64,000 bases of DNA from contig CM034315.1 of assembly GCA_019925795.1 (NCBI GenBank), forward strand, positions 26,207,867 through 26,271,866. The letters are read 5' to 3'. The translations under genes were made by a program, and so were the position numbers. Positions 10,340 through 21,857 of the stretch are shown here, in pieces. Under the pieces are notes generated by a model. The model did not search any database and was not told the DNA's origin. It was given only the letters and a program-made list of their open reading frames with translations. Origin of the DNA: Dendrobium chrysotoxum. Its lineage: Eukaryota > Streptophyta > Magnoliopsida > Asparagales > Orchidaceae. Position 1 is the first letter of the stretch. Every line of letters starts with the position of its first letter.

Positions 10340-12113
10340 CTTATATGAGAGTGTTTCTACAAAATAATCAAACATTAGACTTGGGAACCTAAATAAATTT
10401 GTGTTCACCTCTTGACAATGATAATCCTGATGCATATTTGATATGCTGTGATTTATGCATTTTAGATCTCCACACTAAATGTGTTCTACTATGAATAGTA
10501 TATGTGTGGGAAATATGTCCTAACATTCCACATGAAAAATATTTAACTCCAGGAAAAGGATTTATTAGTCTATATGAGTTATGATATCTTTTCCTAGGTT
10601 TTAAACTTGAATGTTTTTTGTTAGGATTATGTAATTGTTCACGTGTGGGTGCCAGTTTATTTTCCATAATAGCTTTTAATTTATTTCTAGATATGAGTTT
10701 ACACTTTCCAAAATCGAATTCTCAATTTTCAACTCATGTTCCCTTTGATCAGATTCATCCATGAATACTTTAAAATCATTTTCAAGTTTACTATAAGATA
10801 TTTTCAAAAGTTCATGCTCCTTATTTAAATCATCAAATTCATCTAGTAGGGCCATGTGATTTCTATTTATTTCTATATGATCATTCCTAAGATTTTCATG
10901 CTCTTTTTATAAATTCAAATAATCGATATTAAGATAAGTATGCAATTTTTTGAGTTTCCTATATAGATTATAAATTTTCTCGGAAACTTCGAATAATTCA
11001 TCATAGGATAAGTCACATACCTCCTCTTGATCTGAATGATCAAGTTTATCTGCCATTAAGCATAGATTTGTGACATCCTCTTCTACTTTTATTTCTGAAG
11101 AATCTAAAGCTGAGTCAGCCCAGAAAGCTCTTTGCATTTTTTTCTTGCCCTTCTTGACATTAGTTTTCTCCTCAATTTTCTCCTTGTTAGGATTAGCTTT
11201 GAGATTTGGGCATTCAATCTTTATATGTCCAGGCTTTCTGCATTCATAATAAATAACTTCACTAGAAACTTTTGGATCTTTATTGAACTTATATTTATTC
11301 CAATGCTGATGACGTCATTGCTTTCTTTTAAGGAAACTTTTGAATTGCCTAGTCATTAGTGAAATATCTTCTTCATCCTCAGGTATTGATTGATCACTCT
11401 CTAAATCATCCACTTTCAAAGCTATATTATTTTCTTTCTACTTGTCTCATACATCAATCTGTGTTAATTAACTCCTTGCTCAAAAGCAATTAGTGATCCA
11501 AGCAAATTATCAATAGAATATACATTCAGATCTTTTTGATTCAGTTATAGCAATTATCTTTACATCATAAGCAATAGATAAACAACATAAAATTTTATTT
11601 ACTTTCTTCAAATTAAGTTCTCTACCTAAAGCATGAAATGAGATAATAATATGTGTAAATCTTATATGCATATCAAAAATTGACTCATTTGATTTCATGC
11701 AAAATAGTTCATAGTCGTGTAGTAAAATGTTCAACCTAGATTATTTAACCTCATATGTTCCTTCATAAGTTATGCAAAGTCTATCCCAAATCCCTTTTCT
11801 AGTTTTGCAAATAGAGACACATATAAAATCCTCATATTTTAAAGCACAGAAAAAACTATTTAAATATTTTGCATTTAATTATGCTAATTCTCTTTCTTCT
11901 AAAGTCCAATCAATAAATGGTGTTTCAACTCTAATGCCATCAACAATTCAAGTAGGTGCAGTATAGCCTTCCTGTACTAGCATCCACATGTTATAGTCAA
12001 GTGATTGTAGAAAAGTAGACATGCAAGTTTTCCAAAAATTAAATGGAATGTTATTGAATAAAGGTAGTCTACGAATATCCTTCAGTAGTATTTCGGTTTC
12101 CTAAATTAGCCAT
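10340..12113 (-). pseudogene. gag: Copia-1 gag
   Basis: The start codon at 12113 begins MANLGNRNTT, followed by a frameshift and then the gag core: FNNIPFNFWKTCMSTFLQSLDYNMW, WDRLCITYEGT, SRLNILLHDYELFCMKSNESI, FHALGREL and VNKILCCLS (about 12090-11510). This matches the UBN2-type copia gag. A CCHC knuckle follows near 11240 as YYECRKPGHIKIEC, with the first cysteine changed to tyrosine. An acidic helical region lies at 11137-10907. A second knuckle near 10550 (YFSCGMLGHISHTY) has lost its first and last cysteines. Two knuckles fit the long gag of Sireviruses. There are several stops and frameshifts. Confidence 0.8.
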
Positions 12114-12157
12114 GATCATTTTTCAAAAAGTAGTCTAAACCTTAATTTTTGAAATGA

Positions 12158-12169
12158 GCTTTAATACCA
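12158..12169 (-). other. Primer binding site of copia-1 (initiator Met tRNA)
   Basis: The minus strand reads TGGTATTAAAGC, two changes from the usual copia sequence TGGTATCAGAGC. It is separated by two bases from the 5' LTR edge at 12172. The perfect version is present in copia D and copia C. Confidence 0.85.
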
Positions 12170-12171
12170 CT

Positions 12172-13475
12172 TGAAAGTTCATGTAGGTTATTAGACCATA
12201 TAGAACTATCCCAAGACTAACCAAAAGGGGGGTGAATTTGTTATTTTAAAAATTTCTTGGATTTTGGAAACCTTTTTCAATCTTTTGGATAATTAATTCA
12301 CTAATCTTAAAAAATGTAGTTATTTAGATATGATTATCATAAAAGATTTTTCAACCACAAAATATTAAAATGCAGAAAATAAAGATGCAAAAAAATTAAA
12401 GAGAATAGAAGAACATCAAATTTTATTGTGGTTTGGTCCAACTATACCTATGTCCACTCCCAGAAGACTCCTTCTTTAGGTATTGCACTAAACACAAGTG
12501 ACTCTCCTTTTGCTCCCATAGCAAGGCAGAGAAGCCTTTACAAACTCTCTTCCACCAACTCGGTGTGGTAGAGAATTGTCATCCTTTTACACCCTCCTGA
12601 TAAAGGTAAAGAACTGTCATCCTTTTTCACCCCCTGGTGAAGGTAGAGAACAATCGCCTTTTTTATCCTCCTAGTGAAGGCAGAGAACCATCATCTTTTT
12701 TCACCTCATGGTGAAGGTAGAGTACCTTGATCCAGTGTTGAAGATCTTCTCCCAAGAGCATCTAAAGAAGTTGGGCAGAAACTTGAAGAAGAAGACAAAA
12801 TAGATCCTCACTTTAGGCAACCTTGTGAATCCCTTGCAATTTCCTTTTAGTAGGTCTCTCACTCTTCACTCACAGAAGTTCTCCCAAACACACTCTCAAT
12901 GATCACTCTAAAAAGTAGTTTACAACAAAGGACTTACTCAGTTAGTTTTTAGGACTTAATTAATAGAAAATCCAAGAAAAACCAACTAAAAACTAAAATT
13001 TACAAGAGATCCATCCTACAATCATACGGTACGATCATAGATTATACAATAAGAATAGTTTATAAAATCAAGACTTTTTTGGTACAAATTGGGATGAACA
13101 TAGTTTTATACACTGTTAGTCATCTGTACGAACATACATCATACTATATGAATAGTTCAAATTTGAACCTATTCATCTAGTATGATTTGGTATGAACCCT
13201 ATTTTATACACTATTAGTCATGTGTACGAACATTCATCATACTATATGAATAGTTCAAAACTAAACCTATTCGTCTGGTACAATCTAGTATGAACCCTAT
13301 TTCGTACACAATTAGTAATCTATACGACTTGACATTATATAGTACAAATAGTTTAAAATTTAAAGCCATGATTTGATTAACTGTATTCTAGAGAAAACTT
13401 ATGACAAATCGTACGGTATAATAATTAATTGTACAGTAGATCAGTAATAAAAAATTAATTTGATGTTTATCTCTC
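12172..13475 (-). mobile_element. Copia-1 5' LTR, first part (split by element A)
   Basis: It starts TGAAAGTTCATGTAGG and aligns with 2793-4095 of the left LTR. It stops at 13475 with TTATCTCTC, where element A begins. The LTR continues at 37328. The left LTR carries the uninterrupted version TTTATCTCTCCCCTCTCTGT, which identifies the empty site. Confidence 0.9.
13471..13475. other. Target site duplication, left copy (CTCTC) of element A
   Basis: CTCTC lies immediately before the 5' LTR of element A. The same five bases follow its 3' LTR at 37328-37332. A 5-bp duplication is normal for LTR retrotransposons. Confidence 0.85.
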
Positions 13476-13499
13476 TGTTGACCTCATTTTTGTATGAGG

Positions 13500-14130
13500 T
13501 CAGTAAGACCAATCCAGACCTTAGGATCTTTCCAATCCTTAGGATCAATTTCGACCCTAGGATCAATCTGATCTTAGATCGATCCAGACTTTAATATCAA
13601 TCCAGATTCAAATCAACCTTAATCCCATATTAATTTTAAACTCAACTCAATCAAACTCCAGATTAATCTAAACTCTAGGATCCTCCTAGACTCCAGACCC
13701 TAGGATCTACTCTAGACCTTAGGATTCTTCCAGACTTTAGATCATATGATCCCCTTAGACCCTAGGATTCTCCTAGATCTATCTAGAGCTTAGGATTCTT
13801 CTAGATCCTAAGACTATTTTAGAGCTCAGGCCCTAGGACTTCCAAACCCTGGGATCTTCCTAGAAATCAAACTTTAGGATCTACTCTAGATCCTAAGATC
13901 CTTCTAGATCTTGAATCTTAGGATTCCTAGATCTTAGGATTCTTCTAGATTATAGGATTCTTCCAGACCCCAAATCCTAGGATTTTCCTAGGACTTCTAG
14001 GTTTTAGGATCTTCCTAGACTCCAGTCCCTAGGATCTATTCAGGACCCTAGGATTCCCTTAAGCTGATTTGGACCCTAGGACCTATTCTAAACCCTAGGA
14101 TTCCTCTAGATCAATCCAAGCTTCAATTCA
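13500..14130 (+). repeat. CCTAGG-rich degenerate short repeats at the LTR start
   Basis: A field of about 20- to 28-bp degenerate words such as AGACCCTAGGATTCTTCTAGA. CCTAGG, CTAGATCTAG and TAGGATCCTCCTAG give many short palindromes. The same field opens the 3' LTR (29195-29800) and a weaker version opens the LTR of element B (38060-38350). Confidence 0.8.
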
Positions 14131-14539
14131 ATCTAAACTTAATTCAACTCCTATCATTCAAGCTCAAAATCCAATTCAAAACCAGATTTCCAGATTCAAA
14201 TCTAAGGCCAAAGGTCTAAGTCCTAAAAGCCTTTTCCAGTAAATCTTTAAATATTTCAAAACCCTATCAAATGATCTCTGATTCAAGGTGCATCAGTTCC
14301 ACACTGATGTGACATCTCTCTAGAGGCAACCCTCCAAATTTAAGCTCATTCTGAGGTCTCTAACCCCAGAAACTGAATTGAAATCCAAAGGCTGTAAAAC
14401 CTTCAAATATTTACAGTCTATGCCACTGGACCTACCACCCAGTGCATTTTGATCCTGGAGCTTTCTACAAAGCTCCAAATCACCTCCAGACCCTTGATTA
14501 TGACTCATTGAGCAATAAACTGCATTTGTTTGGACTCAA

Positions 14540-15680
14540 TTTGACCCCTAGTTGACCAGGGGTCAAAATGACCAAAATACCCCTGTGAGGTATAAATGGT
14601 CATTTGAACCAAATGAGCTCCAAATCAAATGCAATCACTTCCAGCAAGTTCCAAATATCAAACCAAACCTGTTGGACCCACTTTCAGCCCCTGGGTCAAT
14701 CTGGTTGACCAAGTCAACCTAGTTTGACCAAATAGGCCTTTATGGGTCAAAATAGGTCATTTTGACCAAATGACCTTCCCAGACCTTGGGACCACCACCA
14801 TTGGTCTCCAAATGTCATTTCAAATCTGTTGAATCCATTTCCAGACCCTAGACCCACCTGGTTGAGCAAGTCAACCAGGGTTGACCTAAAAGGCCAATTA
14901 AGGGCCCAAACAGGTCATTTTGACCAAATGATCTCTCCAAACCTTGAGACCACCACCAGCAGACTCAGAATGTCATTCTGAACTAATCGGACCCAATCCC
15001 TGACCCTGGGTCAACCTGGTTGACCAAGTCAACCCAGTTGACCCATTAAACCCTTTAAAAGCCAAAACATGTCATTTGATCTAAATAACCCTTCCAAACC
15101 TTGAAACCATTTCTACCAGACCCTATTCATCATCTCAAACTTATTGAGCTCAACCCAGGACCCTAGGTCAACCTGGTTGACCAAGTCAACCTAGGTTGAC
15201 CAGATCAGTCTTTAAGCTTTACACTTTGAATCAAGCCTCAAATACATTTCAAACTTTGTTCAAAACCCCATTAAGACCTTTTGGACATATCCCTCAACAA
15301 TTAGGACTTGGTGGGACCCTTGACCAAGTCACTAGTTGACTTGGTCAACTAAACTAAGTTTAGTCAAATCTAGCCAATTTGGATCAAATCAACGCACTCC
15401 ATCAAATCATTACTTTCAAGCCATCAGATCCATTTCAAATCATGGCCTTAATATGATCCAATGCTTGGCCAACCTAATTCAAGTCTAGTCGACCAAGTCA
15501 ACACATTGATACTTGGTCAAACTAGTTCAAACCCTCTTAAAACCTTCAAACTCTAATGTTAAGCCATCAAACTCCCTTTGAATCAACCCAACCAGGTTTT
15601 AAAGCTTCCTCCCTTGCCACCTCAGCATGGTTTGACTAGTTGACCAGTCAAATAGTCAATTCAAGCTTTGGGATGAGTCA
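14540..15680 (+). promoter_or_regulatory. Dense W-box cluster with palindromic pairs (LTR, element A)
   Basis: By eye about 30 copies of TTGAC or GTCAA, mostly TTGACC, in roughly 1.1 kb. That is far above the two or three expected by chance. Several are arranged as GGTTGACCAAGTCAACC, two inverted W-box cores around CAA (near 14703, 15018 and 15175). TTGACC/T is the binding core of WRKY transcription factors. Repeated in the 3' LTR at 30230-31380 and, more diverged, in element B (38870-39860). Enhancer function is an inference; the motif density is seen directly. Confidence 0.6.
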
Positions 15681-16486
15681 AACTAGGTTAAATGACTAAA
15701 ATCATTTACTCAAACTAACCTATTCGATTTTATCCCATTCCAGCAGCTAGTAAGACTTTCTAGAGTCTTCTTAAAATAGATTTAAGCTCTAGATTAGGTT
15801 TAGATTAAACCTAATCACCCCCCATGTGCTCCAAAGGACAAATGCCTTTCCACCTCTTTGTCCTTTTGGTCCTTTTATTCCCTGCTATCCCAACAGCTCC
15901 AAGACAGATGGCAGGCATCCAGAAGACCATCAAACAAATCCTAGCCGTCCCTTAAGTCCAAGGATGATTGAATAGGGCATTAGGTTCAAAAAAGTTCGAA
16001 TTCGAACATATTCCTTCTCTCTCAACATTCAAGTTGTCCAGGCCATGTCTCTGTTCGTTTGAGCTCCCCACTTCTTCCTCTACACTTCCCAGACCAAATC
16101 CAGCCAGCCAAAGTTCGCCGACGGCCATCCTCCGGCCACCTCACTCAAATTCCGTCCAAGACATCTCCAGCTCATTCCGTAGCATTTCGGACCGTGGGTT
16201 CAACTAGGAAAAGTTGCGTGGACAGACTACAAATTCAGAGAATCCAAAAACTCCAAAATTGGACGGTTAGATCTTTCTAAAACTCAAACCCTAGCTTACA
16301 CACTTAGAGCTAAATAATTTTTTAAAAAGTGCTTTTCAAGCAAAACAAGCACGTCCACATGAAATCTGTTCAATAGCTTAATATATGTTTTAAATTTCAA
16401 GTTGTTTCGTTGAGTATGTGAGGAGAACGAGCTTCTTTTCCTAAATTAGGGCTTCGGTTCGACTGGCTGCTAACTGCACGTATCCT

Positions 16487-16514
16487 GGACCATTGATCGT
16501 GAGATCAACGGTCC
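16487..16514. other. GGACCATTGATC hairpin in the LTR
   Basis: Arms GGACCATTGATC and GATCAACGGTCC pair at 11 of 12 positions around a GTGA loop. Element B keeps a related hairpin at 40820-40843. The 3' LTR of element A has lost it and reads TGGACGGTCAAG near 32181. Confidence 0.7.
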
Positions 16515-16680
16515 AGATTTCGTCATATCCCGCTTTATTTAACCGTGCTGGGCTTCCCGCTGTCCAGATCTCTGTATGGAGTCATCTGAGCCGTTGATTC
16601 CATCGCACACTCGATCCAACGGCATCCGCTCTCTGCTGACGCGGATTATGGAAAGCGCGTGGGTCCCACCGCTGGCCAAA

Positions 16681-16742
16681 CCGCGTGGTAATGATTGCGC
16701 GACGGCGCAATCATTACCAATGATTGCCCGCCGCCACGCGGT
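16681..16742. other. GC-rich two-tier hairpin in the LTR
   Basis: Inner arms GGTAATGATTGCGC (16687-16700) and GCGCAATCATTACC (16705-16718) pair perfectly around GACG. Outer arms CCGCGTGG (16681-16688) and CCACGCGG (16735-16742) also match, so the two foldings share two bases. The 3' LTR copy (32356-32417) has one change in the inner arm. Element B has a different but similarly placed hairpin at 40990-41025. Confidence 0.8.
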
Positions 16743-19700
16743 TTCAGATCTACGAATCCCGTCGCGCCATGTGGCATCCTTAGCAGCCGCCGGATTAAGT
16801 TTTTTGTTTTATTTTATTTTGAATTTAATTTTAATTACTTTAAATCAGATAGTGTTAAAACAATCATTAAAAATTGAATTTAAATCCAAAAATTTAATAT
16901 AATATATCAAACTGTTTGTAATTTCAAGAGCTTTAATTAAAAATTAATTTTAATTTAAAATATTATATATATTTTAAATTATCACAAATATTAAATATTT
17001 CATGTTTTTTTTAATTAATATTTAATTATAAATAATCAAAATATCTTTTAAAATTTAAATTATTACTCTAAATATTTTCAAACTTCAAATAAAAATAATT
17101 GGATTATTTTACTTTAAAATTGGATTTTATTTAAGATATTTGCATTAAATAAGTTGGATATTTTCCAATACCTTAATATTTAATTAATATTAAATAAAAT
17201 ATTCTAAAATATTTTAATTAGCATTAAGCAAAATATTCTCTGATACTTAAATATTTTGATTTAAAACTATTTTGAAGTTTGAAGCTTAATTTATTTTAAA
17301 TAATTTGATCTATTTAATCATTTTAATATTTAATTGATATTTAGTTGATTATTTTCAAAACCAAATATTTAATTTTTTTAAATTATATCAAAAATCAACG
17401 GATCTCTCAGATTATTTTTAATTGATGATATTTTTACTTATCTTATTTTAAAACCTATATTATTATATATAAGTTTTATATATAAGTATATTTTAAAAAC
17501 CCACTTTAAAACTATATATATTTAAATTTTTGAAATTTGAGAGATCACATGGGGTTTTAAACATGGACTAGGCATGATTGAATGGAATTCATGTGGATTA
17601 GTGATTAATCAATGTATAATCATTTCGTTGATTATTCATTGATTAGTCACTCAATTAATTAAGCTTTAATTTGAATTGCATGCTTAGGGTACACACACCA
17701 CCTAGTTTTAGGGCTCTCCTAGATCTAGGGATGATTGTTTAATATGTGCATATTATGCATGTTATGTCAAGGGTTAGTTGAAACCTTGATTTGAACCTAT
17801 TTAACCTAGTGACATCTAAGGATAATAATTATGGACTTTTAGTCTAGACAACTTAAAAAATTTTAGTAATTAGGACCTACATCCTTTTGACTTAAAATTT
17901 TGAACATTCAAACTTAGTGACACTTCAAGCTCATAGAAAAATTTCCAGCAACTTTAAGAGTCATTAAACCACTTAATTCATTAAATCAATATTAATCTTT
18001 TAATCAAGCTTTAAAAACTTCTAAAATTCTAACAAATCAAACTTAAATCCAAACGACTTGAAACTTAAGCCCCTTAAGCTTAGTGACATTCCCTGCTCTA
18101 GGGAAAATTCTCACTAAATTTTGAGCTCTTTAAATCCCTTAATCAAATACTTTAAAATTAAACCTTAATTAAGCCATTTAACCTTCCAAAAAATGTAATA
18201 AATCAAGATTAAATCTAAAAATTATATATAATACCTCAAACTGACCAAAATTCAACCCTTAATCAATGAAAAATAAAAGCCCCTTAACTGGGCTTCAAAA
18301 TTAAGTTTAATTTAAGTTTAATTGAAATTTAATATTTAATTAATTTAATTAATTAAAAATAATTAAAAATTCCAAAAATTTCTCAAACACTTGAGGATCA
18401 CTCCTTAGGTCATTCCTTACCTTTGGAGTTGATTCCAAGGAGTTTGGAGGTTATTTGGATTCAAATCATAAAAAGGGCCTTAATTAAACTAATTTTAAAA
18501 ATTCAATAAATACTCAAAACTTCAAAAATTCATAACTAATTCAAATAAACTCCAAATTGAGCAAACTCAAAGGCATACAACTCATCTTAAGGTCTAATAT
18601 TTATCAAAAATGTTAAGTTTCCATAAATCAATCAAATTTGAAAAAGTCAACTTTTGGTCAAACCTAGTTCAAAATCAAGTCAAAACTTCAAACCTTTATA
18701 ATAAAATCTAGAAAAATCCAATTTCAATGTACTTACTGTCTAACTGATCGTATTAAGTTATAGTATTTTAATAAAATATTAAATTTCTAGAAAACACTTT
18801 AAATCAAAAAGTCAATTTTTAACCCCTTAATTAAATAATTAAAATAATCCGAAAAATACCAAAATTCAACATATCATTCAAAATTCCAGAAAACATTAAT
18901 TTGAAATTAAAACCAGCAACCAACTAATTCTAATTAAAATTTAATCAACTTTCAAATGTTTATCGAACTCAAATCACTTAATTATATCGGGTACCACTGG
19001 GTAACCCAGGCCTACGAGGCTATTAAATTAGCCCCAAGGAAGGTGAAATAAACTTCACGGCCTCGGTGTGCAACAAAGGTGATATCCAACAAACATTCAA
19101 AATCAAATTTAAAATTAATTTTAAGTCATTAAGATTTAAACTCAAATCAAAACTCCCTTAAGCCTTCAACCAACTAGAACTTTAAACAACTTCAATCAAT
19201 TGCCTATTTAGGACATATCAAAGCCACACATCCTACCTCACACACTTTAGATGGTTTACTAGGACAACCAACTCTAGTCTTAGGCTAGGCCGGTGTTTAC
19301 TTTTCTGCTGTGTGCCGAGTTTTTGAGCTTTTACTGCATGCTGTTTGCTAGTGATAAAATTAATGTGATTGTTTATTTACTTTCTGCACTCTGTGATTTG
19401 ATTGATTGTATGTTAGACCTACCCCTAGGTTAGGAACGATCTATACTAATTCAATCTTATGCAGGTGGCCATGCTCATACAGGGCATAAATTAAAGGGGG
19501 CAAAATCATAAATATTAAATTGCATAGGTGCTCCAGAAAACTGCTTAAGTCCCCCTTTAAATCAAAAAAAGCATGGCCAAGTGTGGCTGGTTTGAGCATT
19601 TTTAATTTTTAACATATAACTGCTTGGGATGTTTATATAAATTGTTGATTATTAGGATAACCTTGCAGGATGTTGAGTCTAGATTTTTAAATTTTTATTG

Positions 19701-21154
19701 ATGTAATTTGAGCTGATATTTGAGTTGTAAATCTAAAGTACTTTGAGATTGAGATATTTAAACATTCAATTTGGAATCCAAAGAGGAAGGAACATCCCTT
19801 AGGGGAGAGTTCCTATCCATTTGGAGATCCAAATTAGGATGAATTTCAAATATCCAAAGAGAAAAGATAACACCCCTATCTAGGGGGAGTTTCTTTTCAT
19901 TTGGATATCCAGACCCGACGATCCAAGGAGTTCCAAGAAGACGAAGAAGTGAAGAACGAGAAGAATCTCAAATCTCAAAGTCACTTGAGTCTTAGGAGTA
20001 GAATCCGGGTTGTAGTCAGTGGTACCCGGCCACTTTATTTTACTGCAGACCCTGGGTTGTATAATTAAGTGGCACTTGCCACATGGACTTTCAGTTTGAA
20101 CATTTATTTAATTAATTTAATTATTGGATTGATTTGATTACTTGATGTTGATTGCGATTAAGGACTTGCATGTTTTTAGTAGTTTTTTTTTTGCGCTCTT
20201 GCATGTCGATTTTGATTTAGCCTGGAACCCGATCGGAGGCTCGTGAGGGTACGGTCATAAACCGTTTCTACTTAAATAAAATTAAAAAATTTAAGCTCAG
20301 ATAGAAACTCTAACGCTCTTAAGAAGTAAGCCCGGACTCGCCGGGGGTTTTTCATGCATCATATTGAATCTTCTCTACCGTGTTAGGCACCTCCCAGCCT
20401 GCGGGTTTTGGCAGACCACCTGACCTATTAGGGTGCAGTTCTGTCCAAAGGGATGTTGTGCAATCTCTAGAATAAAACCTATTTTTTAAGCCTGATTTTA
20501 AAATTGCTTCATTTTGATTTAAGCATTTCATCGAGTCAACTATCATGCATCGCATTAGTAACAAATTAAAATTGAGTCTAATTCTTAATTGCATTTTTAT
20601 TTAGACATTTCACCCAACATATGTTAAGGGGTCAATTAAGATCTGCTCTAGATGTCGACCCCAACTCCTCAAACCCAATCTTAAATAACATCCCTAACCA
20701 CTCTTTCATAAAGACTTTGACTCATGGTTTTGAAGCATTTAGGTGGTTTAGCTGGCTCCCCAATCCAGGCCGGGGTAAGTCTAGATTGCATTGCATTAGC
20801 TAGGTTCCGGGTCACTGATTCTCAGTACCCAATTTTAGACTTAGGATCTGAGGCAGATTTTCAATCCTAAGACCTCAATCTTCCAGGAATCTAATTTCCA
20901 CTTTCTAATAAAATTGACCACTTAAACATTAAATATCTTTCAATCTAATTTAAGCCCAACACTTAGGATAGGTTGGGGTGTTTCTGAAGTAATTCAAAAT
21001 CTCAAGACACCTCCTACTTTTCTTTTTTTGACTCCAGAAATAAGTGTTCAACCTTGAACCAGTCCCTGTTGAATTTTCACTCCCTTAACCTTCCTTGATA
21101 TCAAGCTTTGAATTATTTAATGAAATTTGTATCGCTATTTTAATCAAGAGTGTT

Positions 21155-21560
21155 CGTAGGAAAATCTCTATTTTCCTACGATGTAATTAACTACGAGGGC
21201 TTGCGCTCGTAGGAGATTTAGAAACCCAGACTAGATTTCAAAATCAAACTTTTTCAAAACTTTGATTAATTATCTTTGGAAAATTTAAACCTGATGATCA
21301 TTATCATCATATTTAAACTATCGATAGTGATTGATATCTTCTTTCTCCGGATAGATATATCAATTACAATCGTAACTTTAATTATGAAATTAATGTTCTC
21401 TTATCTCAATTATTATAGTCGAATAATGGATTAAACATCATTTTGATCCTACGGGATCATATATTATTTCTCCTTGAGTTTGATTATATTAATCACGATA
21501 AATTCAAAGATTTGTAATCTGAACCTATTAGAGAACGATACGATCACCTTTCGAGGTGAT
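21155..21560 (+). other. Cluster of hairpins at the LTR 3' end
   Basis: Four clear hairpins lie in about 400 bp: CGTAGGAAAA with TTTTCCTACG (21155-21180, perfect); CTACGAG with CTCGTAG (21191-21212); TGATCC-TACG-GGATCA (21444-21459); and ATCACCT-TTCG-AGGTGAT (21543-21560). A weaker one pairs TTGATAT with ATATCAA near 21330-21363. The same set is present in the 3' LTR at about 36815-37220, with most differences in loops. Its position next to the LTR 3' border suggests the transcript leader, which I infer and cannot show. Confidence 0.7.
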
Positions 21561-21672
21561 ATATCATTCATAATAAGTGTTCGATTATAAAATTTAAATT
21601 CCAAAAATTAAATATTTCCCAAAGAAAATTAAACCTCTTTTCAAAACTACATTTTTCAATCAAAACAAAAAA

Positions 21673-21690
21673 TGGCGACTCCATTGTGGA
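21673..21690 (+). other. Primer binding site of element A
   Basis: TGGCGACTCCATTGTGGA begins five bases after the LTR end. It resembles the TGGCGACTCCNNTGGGGA primer site complementary to the 3' end of an arginine tRNA that is used by Ogre elements. Confirming it needs comparison with the tRNA set. Confidence 0.8.
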
Positions 21691-21857
21691 AAATCTCTCT
21701 CTCCATCTTTAATAGCGATACAAATTTTATTGCATCAGTAGTTTTGACTACCTTTCTTCCGTTGGTCCCTCTACCCATTTCTCTCTTGGGTGAGTGTGGC
21801 CAACTCAATTAAGATATGTGAAAAGAGAGGTGAGTGTAGGAAACCTCCCTCCAAGCT

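Larger units (their letters stand above)
13476..21667 (+). mobile_element. Element A 5' LTR (8,192 bp)
   Basis: It starts TGTTGACCTCATTTTTGTATG and ends CAATCAAAACA. Order of contents: CCTAGG-rich repeats (13500-14130); W-box palindromes (14540-15680); a moderately GC-rich zone with hairpins (about 15830-16790); a long AT-rich zone (16800-18980) with TATATATAAG-type words near 17465; a conserved block near 18985-19080; a TGGTACCCGGCCAC block and a GTGGCACTTGCCAC palindrome near 20020-20085; and a hairpin-rich 3' end (21155-21560). No ORF longer than about 110 codons exists, and those present look fortuitous. An LTR this long is exceptional even for Ogre elements, which reach several kb. Confidence 0.93.

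Noticed and set aside
16576..16902. 108-codon open frame in the GC-rich part of the element A LTR (with overlapping frames at 15968-16280 and duplicates at 31663-32577)
   Set aside because: The reading frame is not preserved as such between the two LTRs (the copy is shortened and altered), it overlaps hairpins, and it shows no protein features. Open frames here are expected from higher GC content.
20352..20594. 80-codon minus-strand frame, present also at 36012-36254, and 60-codon frame 20621-20803 / 36281-36463
   Set aside because: Present twice only because the LTR is duplicated; no family resemblance, and no sign that substitutions avoid amino-acid changes.
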